From the NCBI GenBank assembly GCA_030916835.1, contig JAUPWA010000009.1:1-17860 (forward strand): 17,860 nt of DNA, read 5' to 3'. The position numbers and the translations under genes are program-made. The first letter of the stretch is position 1. Every line of letters begins with the position of its first letter. Shown piece by piece: positions 12,547 through 17,860 of this stretch. This stretch comes from Patescibacteria group bacterium. Lineage in GTDB: Bacteria; Patescibacteriota; Minisyncoccia; Phycocordibacterales; SBAW01. The notes beneath the pieces were generated by a model that was not told where the DNA came from, ran no database searches, and saw only the letters and a list, made by a program, of their open reading frames with translations.

Positions 12547-13152
12547 TTACGCTTTGAGGCTACGGAGTGCTTCGACTGCTGCGCGGGCATTATTGAGACC
12601 ATTCTTGCTGCCCGAGTGCACCTTTGCAACAACGTTAGTAATACCTGCAAGCTCAAGCACTGGGCGCACCGAGGAGCCGGCAACGAGACCACGGCGTGGA
12701 GCTGGCATGAGCGTTACGCGCGCAGCGCAGTACTTAGCAGAGGTTTCGTGAGCTATTGAGTTGTCCTTTTTGAGGTTCACTGTAATCAAATTTTTCTTTG
12801 CGTCACGCACTGCTTTGTCGATAGCAAGTGTGGTGTCCCCCGCCTTGCCAAGACCAACACCAACCTTACCTTTGCGATTACCGATGATGATAGCGACTGA
12901 GAAAGAAAAACGGCGACCGCCAGCAATAACACGTGCTACGCGACGAATGTTGATCATCTTTTGGTCGAACTCCGAGCGTACGCGAGGAGCGCGTGAGCGA
13001 TCACCTGTGCGACCACGGCGGTCACCTCCGCGACGATCACCTCCGCGACGAGGGCGGCGCCCCTCCTCTGCTGTTGGTGCTTCAACAGCAACAGGCGCCT
13101 CGGTGGTTGCCGCTTCAGTATCTATAACGATGTCTGTATCAATGTCTGCCAT
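12547..13152 (-). CDS. rpsE: small-subunit ribosomal protein uS5 with disordered N-terminal extension
   Basis: 201 aa. The S5 core runs from about residue 62 (FDQKMINIRRVARVIAGGRR) through KVGVGLGKA and APRRGLVAGSSVR to the C-terminus. The first 60 residues are extra: an acidic/Ala stretch (1-30), then an Arg/Gly-rich segment with a GGDRR repeat (37-46). S5 helps decoding accuracy and mRNA unwinding at the entry site. Junction with rplR: TAA-ACTAT-ATG. Confidence 0.95.
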   Translation of the reverse strand: MADIDTDIVIDTEAATTEAPVAVEAPTAEEGRRPRRGGDRRGGDRRGRTGDRSRAPRVRSEFDQKMINIRRVARVIAGGRRFSFSVAIIIGNRKGKVGVGLGKAGDTTLAIDKAVRDAKKNLITVNLKKDNSIAHETSAKYCAARVTLMPAPRRGLVAGSSVRPVLELAGITNVVAKVHSGSKNGLNNARAAVEALRSLKA

Positions 13153-13157
13153 ATAGT

Positions 13158-13511
13158 TTAAAATGTGAGCCCACCCTCGCGTGCGGCTTCTGCAACCGCC
13201 GCAACCCGGCCAGTATACCTGAATCCACCTCGATCGAACACCACCTCAGTAATGCCAGCTGCCTTCGCTCGTTTTGCAAGCTCAACACCAAGCATTTTTG
13301 CAGCATCCATCTTTTTAGCCTCTTTCGCAAGAACTTGGGTAGAGCCCGAGACAAGCGTTGCACCCTTCGAGTCGTCGATGATCTGCGCGTGCAGGTAGCG
13401 GTTTGATTTGTAAATCGCCAAACGTGGGCGCAGGGAGGTACCGGCCACTTTTGCGCGAATGCGGTTGTGGCGACGAGTACGAGAGAGTTGTTTAACAGCA
13501 GTAGATTTCAT
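13158..13511 (-). CDS. rplR: large-subunit ribosomal protein uL18
   Basis: 117 aa. RTRRHNRIRAKVAGTSLRPRLAIYKSNRYLHAQIIDD and the C-terminal FDRGGFRYTGRVAAVAEAAREGGL are diagnostic of L18, which binds 5S rRNA. Normal length. Junction with rplF: TAA-ACTATT-ATG, no Shine-Dalgarno. Confidence 0.96.
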   Translation of the reverse strand: MKSTAVKQLSRTRRHNRIRAKVAGTSLRPRLAIYKSNRYLHAQIIDDSKGATLVSGSTQVLAKEAKKMDAAKMLGVELAKRAKAAGITEVVFDRGGFRYTGRVAAVAEAAREGGLTF

Positions 13512-13517
13512 AATAGT

Positions 13518-14051
13518 TTATGCAGCTTTCTTACCTTGCTTGCGGAGGATGACTTCGTTGTCGTAACGGATACCCTTACCCTTGTACGGTTCAGGGACCT
13601 TCAGTGCACGCACGTTAGCGGCAAACTGGCCAACAAGCTCCTTGTCAAAGCCAGTGATAGTAAGCGAGGCACGGTCCGCAGCGAGCGCAAGACCCTCAGG
13701 AATAGACATCTTTACTGGGTGTGAAAAACCAAGCGCCAAGTTAAGCGTCTTACCAGCAACATCCCACTTGTAACCAACACCTTCAATGAGGAGCTTCTTG
13801 GTGTATCCCTCGGTTACTCCGGTGAGCATATTGCGCACATGGCTAGCATACGTACCAACAAGAGCTTGCGACTCACGAGATGCGCCCTTACGCGACACCT
13901 GGACCCCCTCGGGAGAAACCTCTACCGCAATCAGGCGGTGCATAGGCTTTACGAGTGTACCCTTTGGACCCTTAACAGCGATAGTGCCGCCAGAGATGGT
14001 AACCTCAGCTGCTTTTGGTATTTGAATTGGTCGTTTTGCGAGTCTAGACAT
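13518..14051 (-). CDS. rplF: large-subunit ribosomal protein uL6
   Basis: 177 aa, two L6 domains, starting MSRLAKRPIQIP. The C-terminal signature PEPYKGKGIRYDNE is followed by KQGKKAA. It sits near the GTPase-associated centre of the 50S subunit. Normal length and order in the spc operon. Confidence 0.97.
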   Translation of the reverse strand: MSRLAKRPIQIPKAAEVTISGGTIAVKGPKGTLVKPMHRLIAVEVSPEGVQVSRKGASRESQALVGTYASHVRNMLTGVTEGYTKKLLIEGVGYKWDVAGKTLNLALGFSHPVKMSIPEGLALAADRASLTITGFDKELVGQFAANVRALKVPEPYKGKGIRYDNEVILRKQGKKAA

Positions 14052-14070
14052 ACGTTTACTTGGGTGGGTG

Positions 14071-14457
14071 CTACCAGATTTCGAACAAGATCTCTCCGCC
14101 CACGCGCTGCGCCTGAGCCTCCTTGCCGGTCAAAATACCTTTGGGAGTTGAAAGAAGGACGAGCCCATGACCACGCTTTACCGGGTGGATATCACGCACA
14201 CCCATGTAGAGTCGGCGAGATGGCTTTGAAATACGCTTAACACCACCGATAGCAGGAGTGCTGCCGCGGTAAGCAATCGTTACAGTAAGAGGACCCTCTT
14301 TTTTAGGAGCCTCAACAGAAGAGAGATAGCCTTCACGCATAAGAGCATCGGCGACAGCTGCCTTTAGCTTTGAGTGCGGCAAAGACACGCTCGACTTACC
14401 AGCGCGTGAGGCGTTTTGGAGGCGGATTATGAAATCTGATATCGGGTCTGCGATCAT
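14071..14457 (-). CDS. rpsH: small-subunit ribosomal protein uS8
   Basis: 128 aa. N-terminal DPISDFIIRLQNASRAGK and C-terminal GLVLLSTPKGILTGKEAQ followed by VGGEILFEIW are typical. In enteric bacteria S8 represses the spc operon by binding near the rplE start. The 9-nt rplX-rplE gap here shows no obvious mimic of that site, and rplE is in a separate transcription unit. Confidence 0.96.
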   Translation of the reverse strand: MIADPISDFIIRLQNASRAGKSSVSLPHSKLKAAVADALMREGYLSSVEAPKKEGPLTVTIAYRGSTPAIGGVKRISKPSRRLYMGVRDIHPVKRGHGLVLLSTPKGILTGKEAQAQRVGGEILFEIW

Positions 14458-14511
14458 TGATTTTTCTTGGTGATAAGAGTCTCTCTTCTCAGAAGGGTAA
14501 ATCTCGTGGAT

Positions 14512-14697
14512 TTACCAGGAGGACTTGCGGACGCCTGGGATAAGCCCTTCGTTTGCCGCCTCTCTAAAGCAGGCTCGGCACATACCGAAGTCACGCATGA
14601 AAGCGCGCTTACGGCCACAGCGGAAGCATCGATTAACTACCCGCGAGGCGAACTTCGGGGTGCGATTACTTCGTGCTATGGTCGATTTTTTAGCCAT
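14512..14697 (-). CDS. rpsN: small-subunit ribosomal protein uS14, zinc-binding type
   Basis: 61 aa, short type Z form with zinc ligands C24, C27, C40 and C43 (RCFRCG ... GMCRACF), ending PGVRKSSW. It is the first gene of a new transcription unit: a consensus-like promoter lies 36-64 nt upstream. A weak AGGA lies just before the ATG. Confidence 0.96.
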   Translation of the reverse strand: MAKKSTIARSNRTPKFASRVVNRCFRCGRKRAFMRDFGMCRACFREAANEGLIPGVRKSSW

Positions 14698-14732
14698 TTC
14701 CTAAAGAAAAGTGCCCTCCTAGGGGCCCACAA

Positions 14733-14761
14733 AATATACTTTATTGCCCTTTGGAAGTCAA
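14733..14761 (-). promoter_or_regulatory. promoter of the rpsN-secY transcription unit
   Basis: TTGACT (14761-14756), 17-nt spacer, TATATT (14738-14733). It lies between the terminator of the inserted 161-aa gene and rpsN, where the intact spc operon would have no break. Confidence 0.75.
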
Positions 14762-14771
14762 ATAGCAGAAA

Positions 14772-14792
14772 GGCCGGGGTCAAACCCCGGCC
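14772..14792 (-). terminator. terminator of the 161-aa gene
   Basis: 9-bp stem GGCCGGGGT / ACCCCGGCC, loop CAA, followed on the minus strand by TTTCTGCTATTTG. It begins one base past the stop codon. Confidence 0.75.
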
Positions 14793-14793
14793 C

Positions 14794-15279
14794 TCACGCA
14801 CCACTCGCGATATTACGAATTTCAGCATACCTGTCGCTGTGCACTTTTGGAATATCACCTCCCAGACTTTGCAGAAGTGCCCACGTATCCGTTTTTTGGA
14901 CCGGTAATACCTTGAGCTTGTCGCGAATATCAGCAGGCACATGTGTGTTCATCGCCAACGCGAGGTATATCACCCAACCTCCTCTATTATAAACCTTAGT
15001 GAGCGTGTCATGAGACACCTTGTCAGAGCCTGCAATAGCATACAACGCATACCAACTCGACGAATGGGTCTCAGAGCTCTTCAAGAAACCAACAGCCACA
15101 GATTCGGCTTGATCTCTCGTGATGTGCGGACTCTGCAGCAAAACCGCAACCACGAGAGGATCCTCTAGCTGTGCCAGTAGGTGGAACCATGCGGAAAACT
15201 CTTCCCTATCTCGCACCAACGCATCGAGTTCACGCACAAGCACAAAGCGCTCTTCGCTCGGCAGAATTGCCTCTGTCAT
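14794..15279 (-). CDS. hypothetical alpha-helical repeat protein, 161 aa
   Basis: The protein appears all-helical with units resembling leucine-rich-repeat-variant or HEAT-like repeats. Examples are EDPLVVAVLLQSPHITRDQA (39-58) and YLALAMNTHVPADIRDKL (105-122), which follow the pattern 'alanine-rich helix, N/P turn, short helix'. No catalytic motif is visible, so it is probably a binding protein. AAGGGA lies 7 nt before the ATG, a -35/-10 pair lies upstream, and a terminator follows the stop, so the unit is self-contained inside the spc operon. The family name is not certain. Confidence 0.6.
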   Translation of the reverse strand: MTEAILPSEERFVLVRELDALVRDREEFSAWFHLLAQLEDPLVVAVLLQSPHITRDQAESVAVGFLKSSETHSSSWYALYAIAGSDKVSHDTLTKVYNRGGWVIYLALAMNTHVPADIRDKLKVLPVQKTDTWALLQSLGGDIPKVHSDRYAEIRNIASGA

Positions 15280-15312
15280 ATTGTGTTCCCTTCTTGTTGT
15301 TCAACTTGCACC

Positions 15313-15341
15313 ACCCTAGCCCCATCAAAAACAGAAGTCAA
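15313..15341 (-). promoter_or_regulatory. promoter of the 161-aa gene
   Basis: TTGACT (15341-15336), 17-nt spacer, TAGGGT (15318-15313). It is divergent from the plus-strand promoter at 15354. Confidence 0.55.
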
Positions 15342-15353
15342 CAAGAATGCCTA

Positions 15354-15362
15354 TGCTATACT
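15354..15362 (+). promoter_or_regulatory. extended -10 promoter of the inserted plus-strand gene
   Basis: TGCTATACT, identical to the -10 of the candidate RNA at 8125-8133. The predicted start is near 15369, about 110 nt before the ribosome-binding site. Confidence 0.5.
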
Positions 15363-15482
15363 CCGCACTGAGGGGGCGCCTTGAGGGTGTGGAAAGCGGC
15401 AGATGGATCCACAATTGCAAAGCTCGCCGGTGAAAGTGCTCTCGTCTCCTCACTTGTTCTTACAAACCACACGAAAGGAACC

Positions 15483-15740
15483 GTGCCATGCACAACAATG
15501 TCTGGAACATTGCGTTCTCAGCAACAGGAGCCACAGGAGCATGTCTTCCGTGTAGCTGAGCTACTCAAAAGGTATGGGCAGATACTATCTCTCTGCGCAC
15601 ACCAAGACTCAAACGGCTACTTCGGGCGAGTCAGGATTGTTCTTCAAGTAGAGCATCGATGCTCTACCGAAAACATAACTCGGCTGATCGCTGAGAAAAC
15701 ACTCGGCGCAGCTACAAACATTGAGGTAACTTATGTCTGA
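15483..15740 (+). CDS. hypothetical protein, about 85 aa, start uncertain
   Basis: The conserved-looking part is EHVFRVAELLKRYGQILSL (helix), then two strands around GYFGRVRIVLQVEH and a final helix ITRLIAEKTLG, suggesting a small alpha/beta fold; the family is unknown. Start choices are GTG 15483 (3 nt after AAAGGA, rather close) or ATG 15498 (18 nt after). AAAGGA is best spaced for an out-of-frame ATG at 15488 that opens a 23-codon ORF, which may be a leader peptide or a sign of a frameshift. An in-frame ATG at 15381 has no ribosome-binding site. Confidence 0.45.
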   Translation: MPCTTMSGTLRSQQQEPQEHVFRVAELLKRYGQILSLCAHQDSNGYFGRVRIVLQVEHRCSTENITRLIAEKTLGAATNIEVTYV

Positions 15741-15773
15741 AAGTGAACCATACCCGCAACCTTTGGTTGCATA

Positions 15774-15807
15774 AAGGGCCAGGACTGCTTTGCAACTCCT
15801 GGCCCTT
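15774..15807. terminator. bidirectional terminator between two inserted genes
   Basis: 11-bp stem AAGGGCCAGGA / TCCTGGCCCTT with a 12-nt loop, then CGAATTTTTA on the plus strand and TTTATG on the minus strand. It is preceded by a second small hairpin, GCAACC / GGTTGC (15756-15770). Confidence 0.8.
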
Positions 15808-15814
15808 CGAATTT

Positions 15815-16216
15815 TTACCTACCTTGGTTCAACCAATCTGCCACATGGTTTACTAACCACGGCATACCAAAGAAAATGAGCGTGAGCATAGCAAGATATA
15901 CTAGTACCTCTAGTAATGCTTTTCTTCTTAGGCTTTTTTGTATAGGGTCTTTTTCCGTAGTTGCTCGCAACGTCCCGATAGTTAGCCCTGACACTAACCA
16001 CGCAATACTTACAAAAAATGCTGCTGGGATGGTTAACAGTGATATTGCAATACCCACAAAACCAATAGAACCAAAAATATTTCCTATCCCCTGCGCGCAC
16101 CCTCCCTCAAACCAATTTTGGCACCCAAACAACATTCCAAATAAAGAAAGAACTTCGCCTACGAGAAGCGGGGAAAAAAGAACTCCTATCATTCCCCAAT
16201 AAATTTTTTTGCTCAT
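15815..16216 (-). CDS. hypothetical membrane protein, 133 aa
   Basis: Hydrophobic segments at about 8-30 (GMIGVLFSPLLVGEVLSLFG), 46-80 (a long stretch including VGIAISLLTIPAAFFVSIAW) and 102-123 (LLEVLVYLAMLTLIFFGMPW), with a basic loop before the last (KSLRRKA). Two Cys (32, 40) lie between the first two segments. Three or four membrane segments are likely. TAGAAT (16228-16223) ends 6 nt before the ATG, with no Shine-Dalgarno, so it is probably leaderless. It lies between rplE and rpsN; no family is recognised. Confidence 0.6.
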   Translation of the reverse strand: MSKKIYWGMIGVLFSPLLVGEVLSLFGMLFGCQNWFEGGCAQGIGNIFGSIGFVGIAISLLTIPAAFFVSIAWLVSGLTIGTLRATTEKDPIQKSLRRKALLEVLVYLAMLTLIFFGMPWLVNHVADWLNQGR

Positions 16217-16222
16217 CTGATT

Positions 16223-16228
16223 ATTCTA
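16223..16228 (-). promoter_or_regulatory. -10 box of the inserted membrane-protein gene
   Basis: TAGAAT with 6 nt to the ATG at 16216, the same geometry as the ndk promoter. Confidence 0.4.
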
Positions 16229-16260
16229 TATCAACTTTTATTGATCATTGTAATCAAAAA

Positions 16261-16287
16261 AAAACCGCCCCAGGATGGGGCGGTTTT
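16261..16287 (-). terminator. terminator ending rplN-rplX-rplE
   Basis: 11-bp stem AAAACCGCCCC / GGGGCGGTTTT, loop AGGAT. On the minus strand it is followed by a run of nine T. It stands inside what is normally an uninterrupted operon. Confidence 0.9.
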
Positions 16288-16303
16288 TTGGAGATATTGA
16301 AAT

Positions 16304-16840
16304 TTATTTTTTGAACGGGAGGCCGAGATGTGCGAGGTAGTCGTGTGCCTCCTTCTTGCTGGTGGCAGTGGTGACGATAGTGATAGCCATACCAAAGACA
16401 TCCTTGAGCTCTTCGTCGGCAGTCTCGGAGAAGACGGTGTGCTCGCGGATACCAAGCGTATAGTTACCCATCTCATCGAGACCCGAGGTTGAGATACCCT
16501 TAAAGTCTTTCGTACGAGGAAGCGCGATATGGATGAGGCGGTTGAGGAAGTCCTCTGCACGCTTGCCGCGCAGCGTTACTTGGTAGCCAATATGGTCGCC
16601 AATACGTGTCTTAAAGGTTGCAATAGACTTCTTTGCCCCACGAGTAGCAACTTTTTGACCCGTGATTTTTGCAAGACGATCACCAACAAGTTTTACCTTG
16701 AGCTTATCCTTCATCATCTTACCAACACCAACCGAGACAACGATCTTCTCGATCTTTGGTGTTTGCATTACATTAACCCAGCCATTGCTCTGGCCGAGAG
16801 TTTTAAATGCGGTTTGCTGCTTTTCCTTAACGAGTTCCAT
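16304..16840 (-). CDS. rplE: large-subunit ribosomal protein uL5
   Basis: 178 aa. The central NVMQTPKIEKIVVSVGVG and C-terminal YTLGIREHTVF and FGMAITIVTTA are typical of L5, which contacts 5S rRNA and the P-site tRNA. It is 9 nt from rplX with no Shine-Dalgarno. Its stop is followed by a strong terminator, whereas rpsN would normally follow directly. Confidence 0.97.
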   Translation of the reverse strand: MELVKEKQQTAFKTLGQSNGWVNVMQTPKIEKIVVSVGVGKMMKDKLKVKLVGDRLAKITGQKVATRGAKKSIATFKTRIGDHIGYQVTLRGKRAEDFLNRLIHIALPRTKDFKGISTSGLDEMGNYTLGIREHTVFSETADEELKDVFGMAITIVTTATSKKEAHDYLAHLGLPFKK

Positions 16841-16849
16841 TTCAGTTGC

Positions 16850-17104
16850 TTATTTCTTACTCTTCTTAACTTTTGGCTCATCTGCGAGCGCTACTTTGCT
16901 TGCGGCAATTGGGTGCTGTTTGTCGAGCACCTGACCCTTCTCGCCTGGGCGGCGTGGGCGCTGGTGCTTGTGCTTAACGCCAACCCCCTCAACCACAACC
17001 AACCCAAGAGCCGGCAGCACCTTCACTACCTTACCTGTCTTACCTTTGTCGACACCAGAGCGCACAACAACGGTATCACCTTTTTTAACGTGGAGGGTAT
17101 TCAT
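16850..17104 (-). CDS. rplX: large-subunit ribosomal protein uL24, short form
   Basis: 84 aa against the usual about 100. The KOW motif is at 5-32 (HVKKGDTVVVRSGVDKGKTG), followed by GVKHKHQRP; the basic tail KVKKSKK replaces the usual C-terminal domain end. An early 23S assembly protein. Junction with rplN: TAA-ATTTGT-ATG. Confidence 0.95.
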   Translation of the reverse strand: MNTLHVKKGDTVVVRSGVDKGKTGKVVKVLPALGLVVVEGVGVKHKHQRPRRPGEKGQVLDKQHPIAASKVALADEPKVKKSKK

Positions 17105-17110
17105 ACAAAT

Positions 17111-17491
17111 TTATACAACTTCGGGAGCGCGTGAAATGATGGTTTGGTAGCCAAGCTCCTGGAGCTCACGAGGGATAGGGCCAAAGATGCGGCCTGCCTT
17201 TGGCTCCTTAGGGTTCTTGCCTGAACCTTCGATCACCACCACTGCGTTTTCATCAAAACGAACATACGAACCATCCTTGCGGCGGAACGGCTTGCGCTGG
17301 CGGACAATAACAGCCTTGAGCACGTCCTTTTTCTTAACGTTCTTGCGGGGCTCTGCGGTCTGAACCGAGAGGATAACCACCTCGCCTATCTCAGCGTAGC
17401 GCTTCTTTGAAGAGCCGGGGATCTTGAAAATGCGTCCCACGCGGGCGCCTGAGTTATCTGCAATGGTTACGAGTGAGCGGTCCTGGATCAT
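17111..17491 (-). CDS. rplN: large-subunit ribosomal protein uL14
   Basis: 126 aa. N-terminal ADNSGARVGRIFKI, central VLKAVIVRQRKPFRRKDGSYVRFDENAVV and the C-terminal signature AGRIFGPIPREL are diagnostic. It is the first gene of the spc cluster; a promoter lies about 60-85 nt upstream, matching the position of the E. coli spc promoter. rpsQ and the rest of the S10 operon are not adjacent. Confidence 0.97.
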   Translation of the reverse strand: MIQDRSLVTIADNSGARVGRIFKIPGSSKKRYAEIGEVVILSVQTAEPRKNVKKKDVLKAVIVRQRKPFRRKDGSYVRFDENAVVVIEGSGKNPKEPKAGRIFGPIPRELQELGYQTIISRAPEVV

Positions 17492-17548
17492 GACTTTAAG
17501 TTAAAAACGCCCACCCACCTGCAGGCAGGCACGAATGCGTTGGGGCCT

Positions 17549-17576
17549 ATAATACCGGGTTTTTGAGGATTTGCAA
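17549..17576 (-). promoter_or_regulatory. promoter of the spc operon
   Basis: TTGCAA (17576-17571), 16-nt spacer, TATTAT (17554-17549). The predicted start is near 17542. The roughly 50-nt leader contains a G-U-rich hairpin (GCCTGCC / GGTGGGT) and no Shine-Dalgarno before the ATG. Confidence 0.65.
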
Positions 17577-17596
17577 GCCAACACACCACCAAGCAC

Positions 17597-17860
17597 TTAG
17601 CTGGCAACAGTAATGATTACTCGGCGAACCAAAGAGCATCCAGGGCTTGTTTCACTAGCACACGTTGTGGCTCCCGCCTCATTTGAGGTGGTTATGGTTG
17701 CGGTATACACCCCCGCACTTACATAGGTGTGCCGGATATTCCAACCCATAGAGCAATCTGCGGGCCCATTACACAGGTACCCATAGCTCAAATTACCCGA
17801 GAGACCATCTCCAAAATTAATAAAATAGTGCGCAGTGACTAAGTAGGGGGCATCATACAA
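17597..17860 (-). CDS. C-terminal end of a PKD-domain surface or secreted protein (partial)
   Basis: The frame is open at the window edge, so only the last 87 or so residues are seen. They contain a PKD-like beta-sandwich: YFINFGDG near the start and the closing HTYVSAGVYTATITTSN, ending in VRRVIITVAS. Four Cys (in the YLCNGPADCS and TTCASETSPGCS stretches) suggest disulphides, consistent with export. PKD repeats are common in large surface proteins. No anchor or sorting signal is present at the C-terminus. Confidence 0.7.
   Translation of the reverse strand: MYDAPYLVTAHYFINFGDGLSGNLSYGYLCNGPADCSMGWNIRHTYVSAGVYTATITTSNEAGATTCASETSPGCSLVRRVIITVAS

Noticed and set aside
17497..17535. CCTGCAGGCAGG-type palindrome as an independent mobile repeat
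   Set aside because: Only one copy in the window; it is more simply part of the short rplN leader hairpin.
1..17860. CRISPR array, insertion sequence or prophage genes
   Set aside because: No regularly spaced direct repeats, no transposase, integrase or phage structural gene seen.

Overview
The window looks like a piece of a Candidate Phyla Radiation (Patescibacteria, probably Parcubacteria-type) genome. The evidence is compact housekeeping genes, a spc ribosomal operon with no rpmD (uL30) between rpsE and rplO, a zinc-ribbon S14, an enlarged NDK, an archaeal-type short CMP kinase, and many very small hypothetical membrane proteins. TGA is used as a stop, so this is not a code-25 lineage. 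The affiliation is inferred from gene content and was not tested phylogenetically.

Layout. Positions 1-208 are the 3' part of a tmRNA (pseudoknots plus tRNA-like 3' half), followed by its terminator, GC-rich palindromes and a small GIY-YIG nuclease gene (371-667). Positions 680-4581 are an accessory region: small hypothetical or membrane genes, an IMPase-family phosphatase, an MltR/HEPN-like protein, and two overlapping antisense mini-ORFs near 3.6-3.8 kb. Most of these genes carry their own promoter, Shine-Dalgarno site or GC-rich terminator. Positions 4686-5850 are the infC-rpmI-rplT operon. On the minus strand follow a LOG/SLOG-like protein, a beta-CASP metallo-beta-lactamase nuclease, an unassigned structured RNA (about 7966-8117), ndk, map and adk. 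A plus-strand cmk sits between adk and secY and interrupts the usual secY-adk-map order. Positions 10824-17491 (minus) are the spc operon (rplN, rplX, rplE, then rpsN, rpsH, rplF, rplR, rpsE, rplO, secY). It is split after rplE by about 1.6 kb holding three unrelated small genes, terminators and a new promoter in front of rpsN. The window ends inside a PKD-domain surface protein.

How it works together. The core is translation (tmRNA rescue, IF3, ribosomal proteins, SecY, MetAP) and nucleotide balance (Adk, Cmk, Ndk). Translation starts appear to follow different rules in different gene classes. Ribosomal genes have no visible Shine-Dalgarno and several share a stop-ACTAYT-start junction. Several stand-alone enzymes have a -10 box 6-8 nt before the ATG and are predicted leaderless. 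The accessory genes mostly carry classical AGGAG-type sites. The most interesting unexplained items are the structured RNA beside ndk, the split spc operon, the antisense mini-ORF pair, and the repeated leader and promoter motifs.
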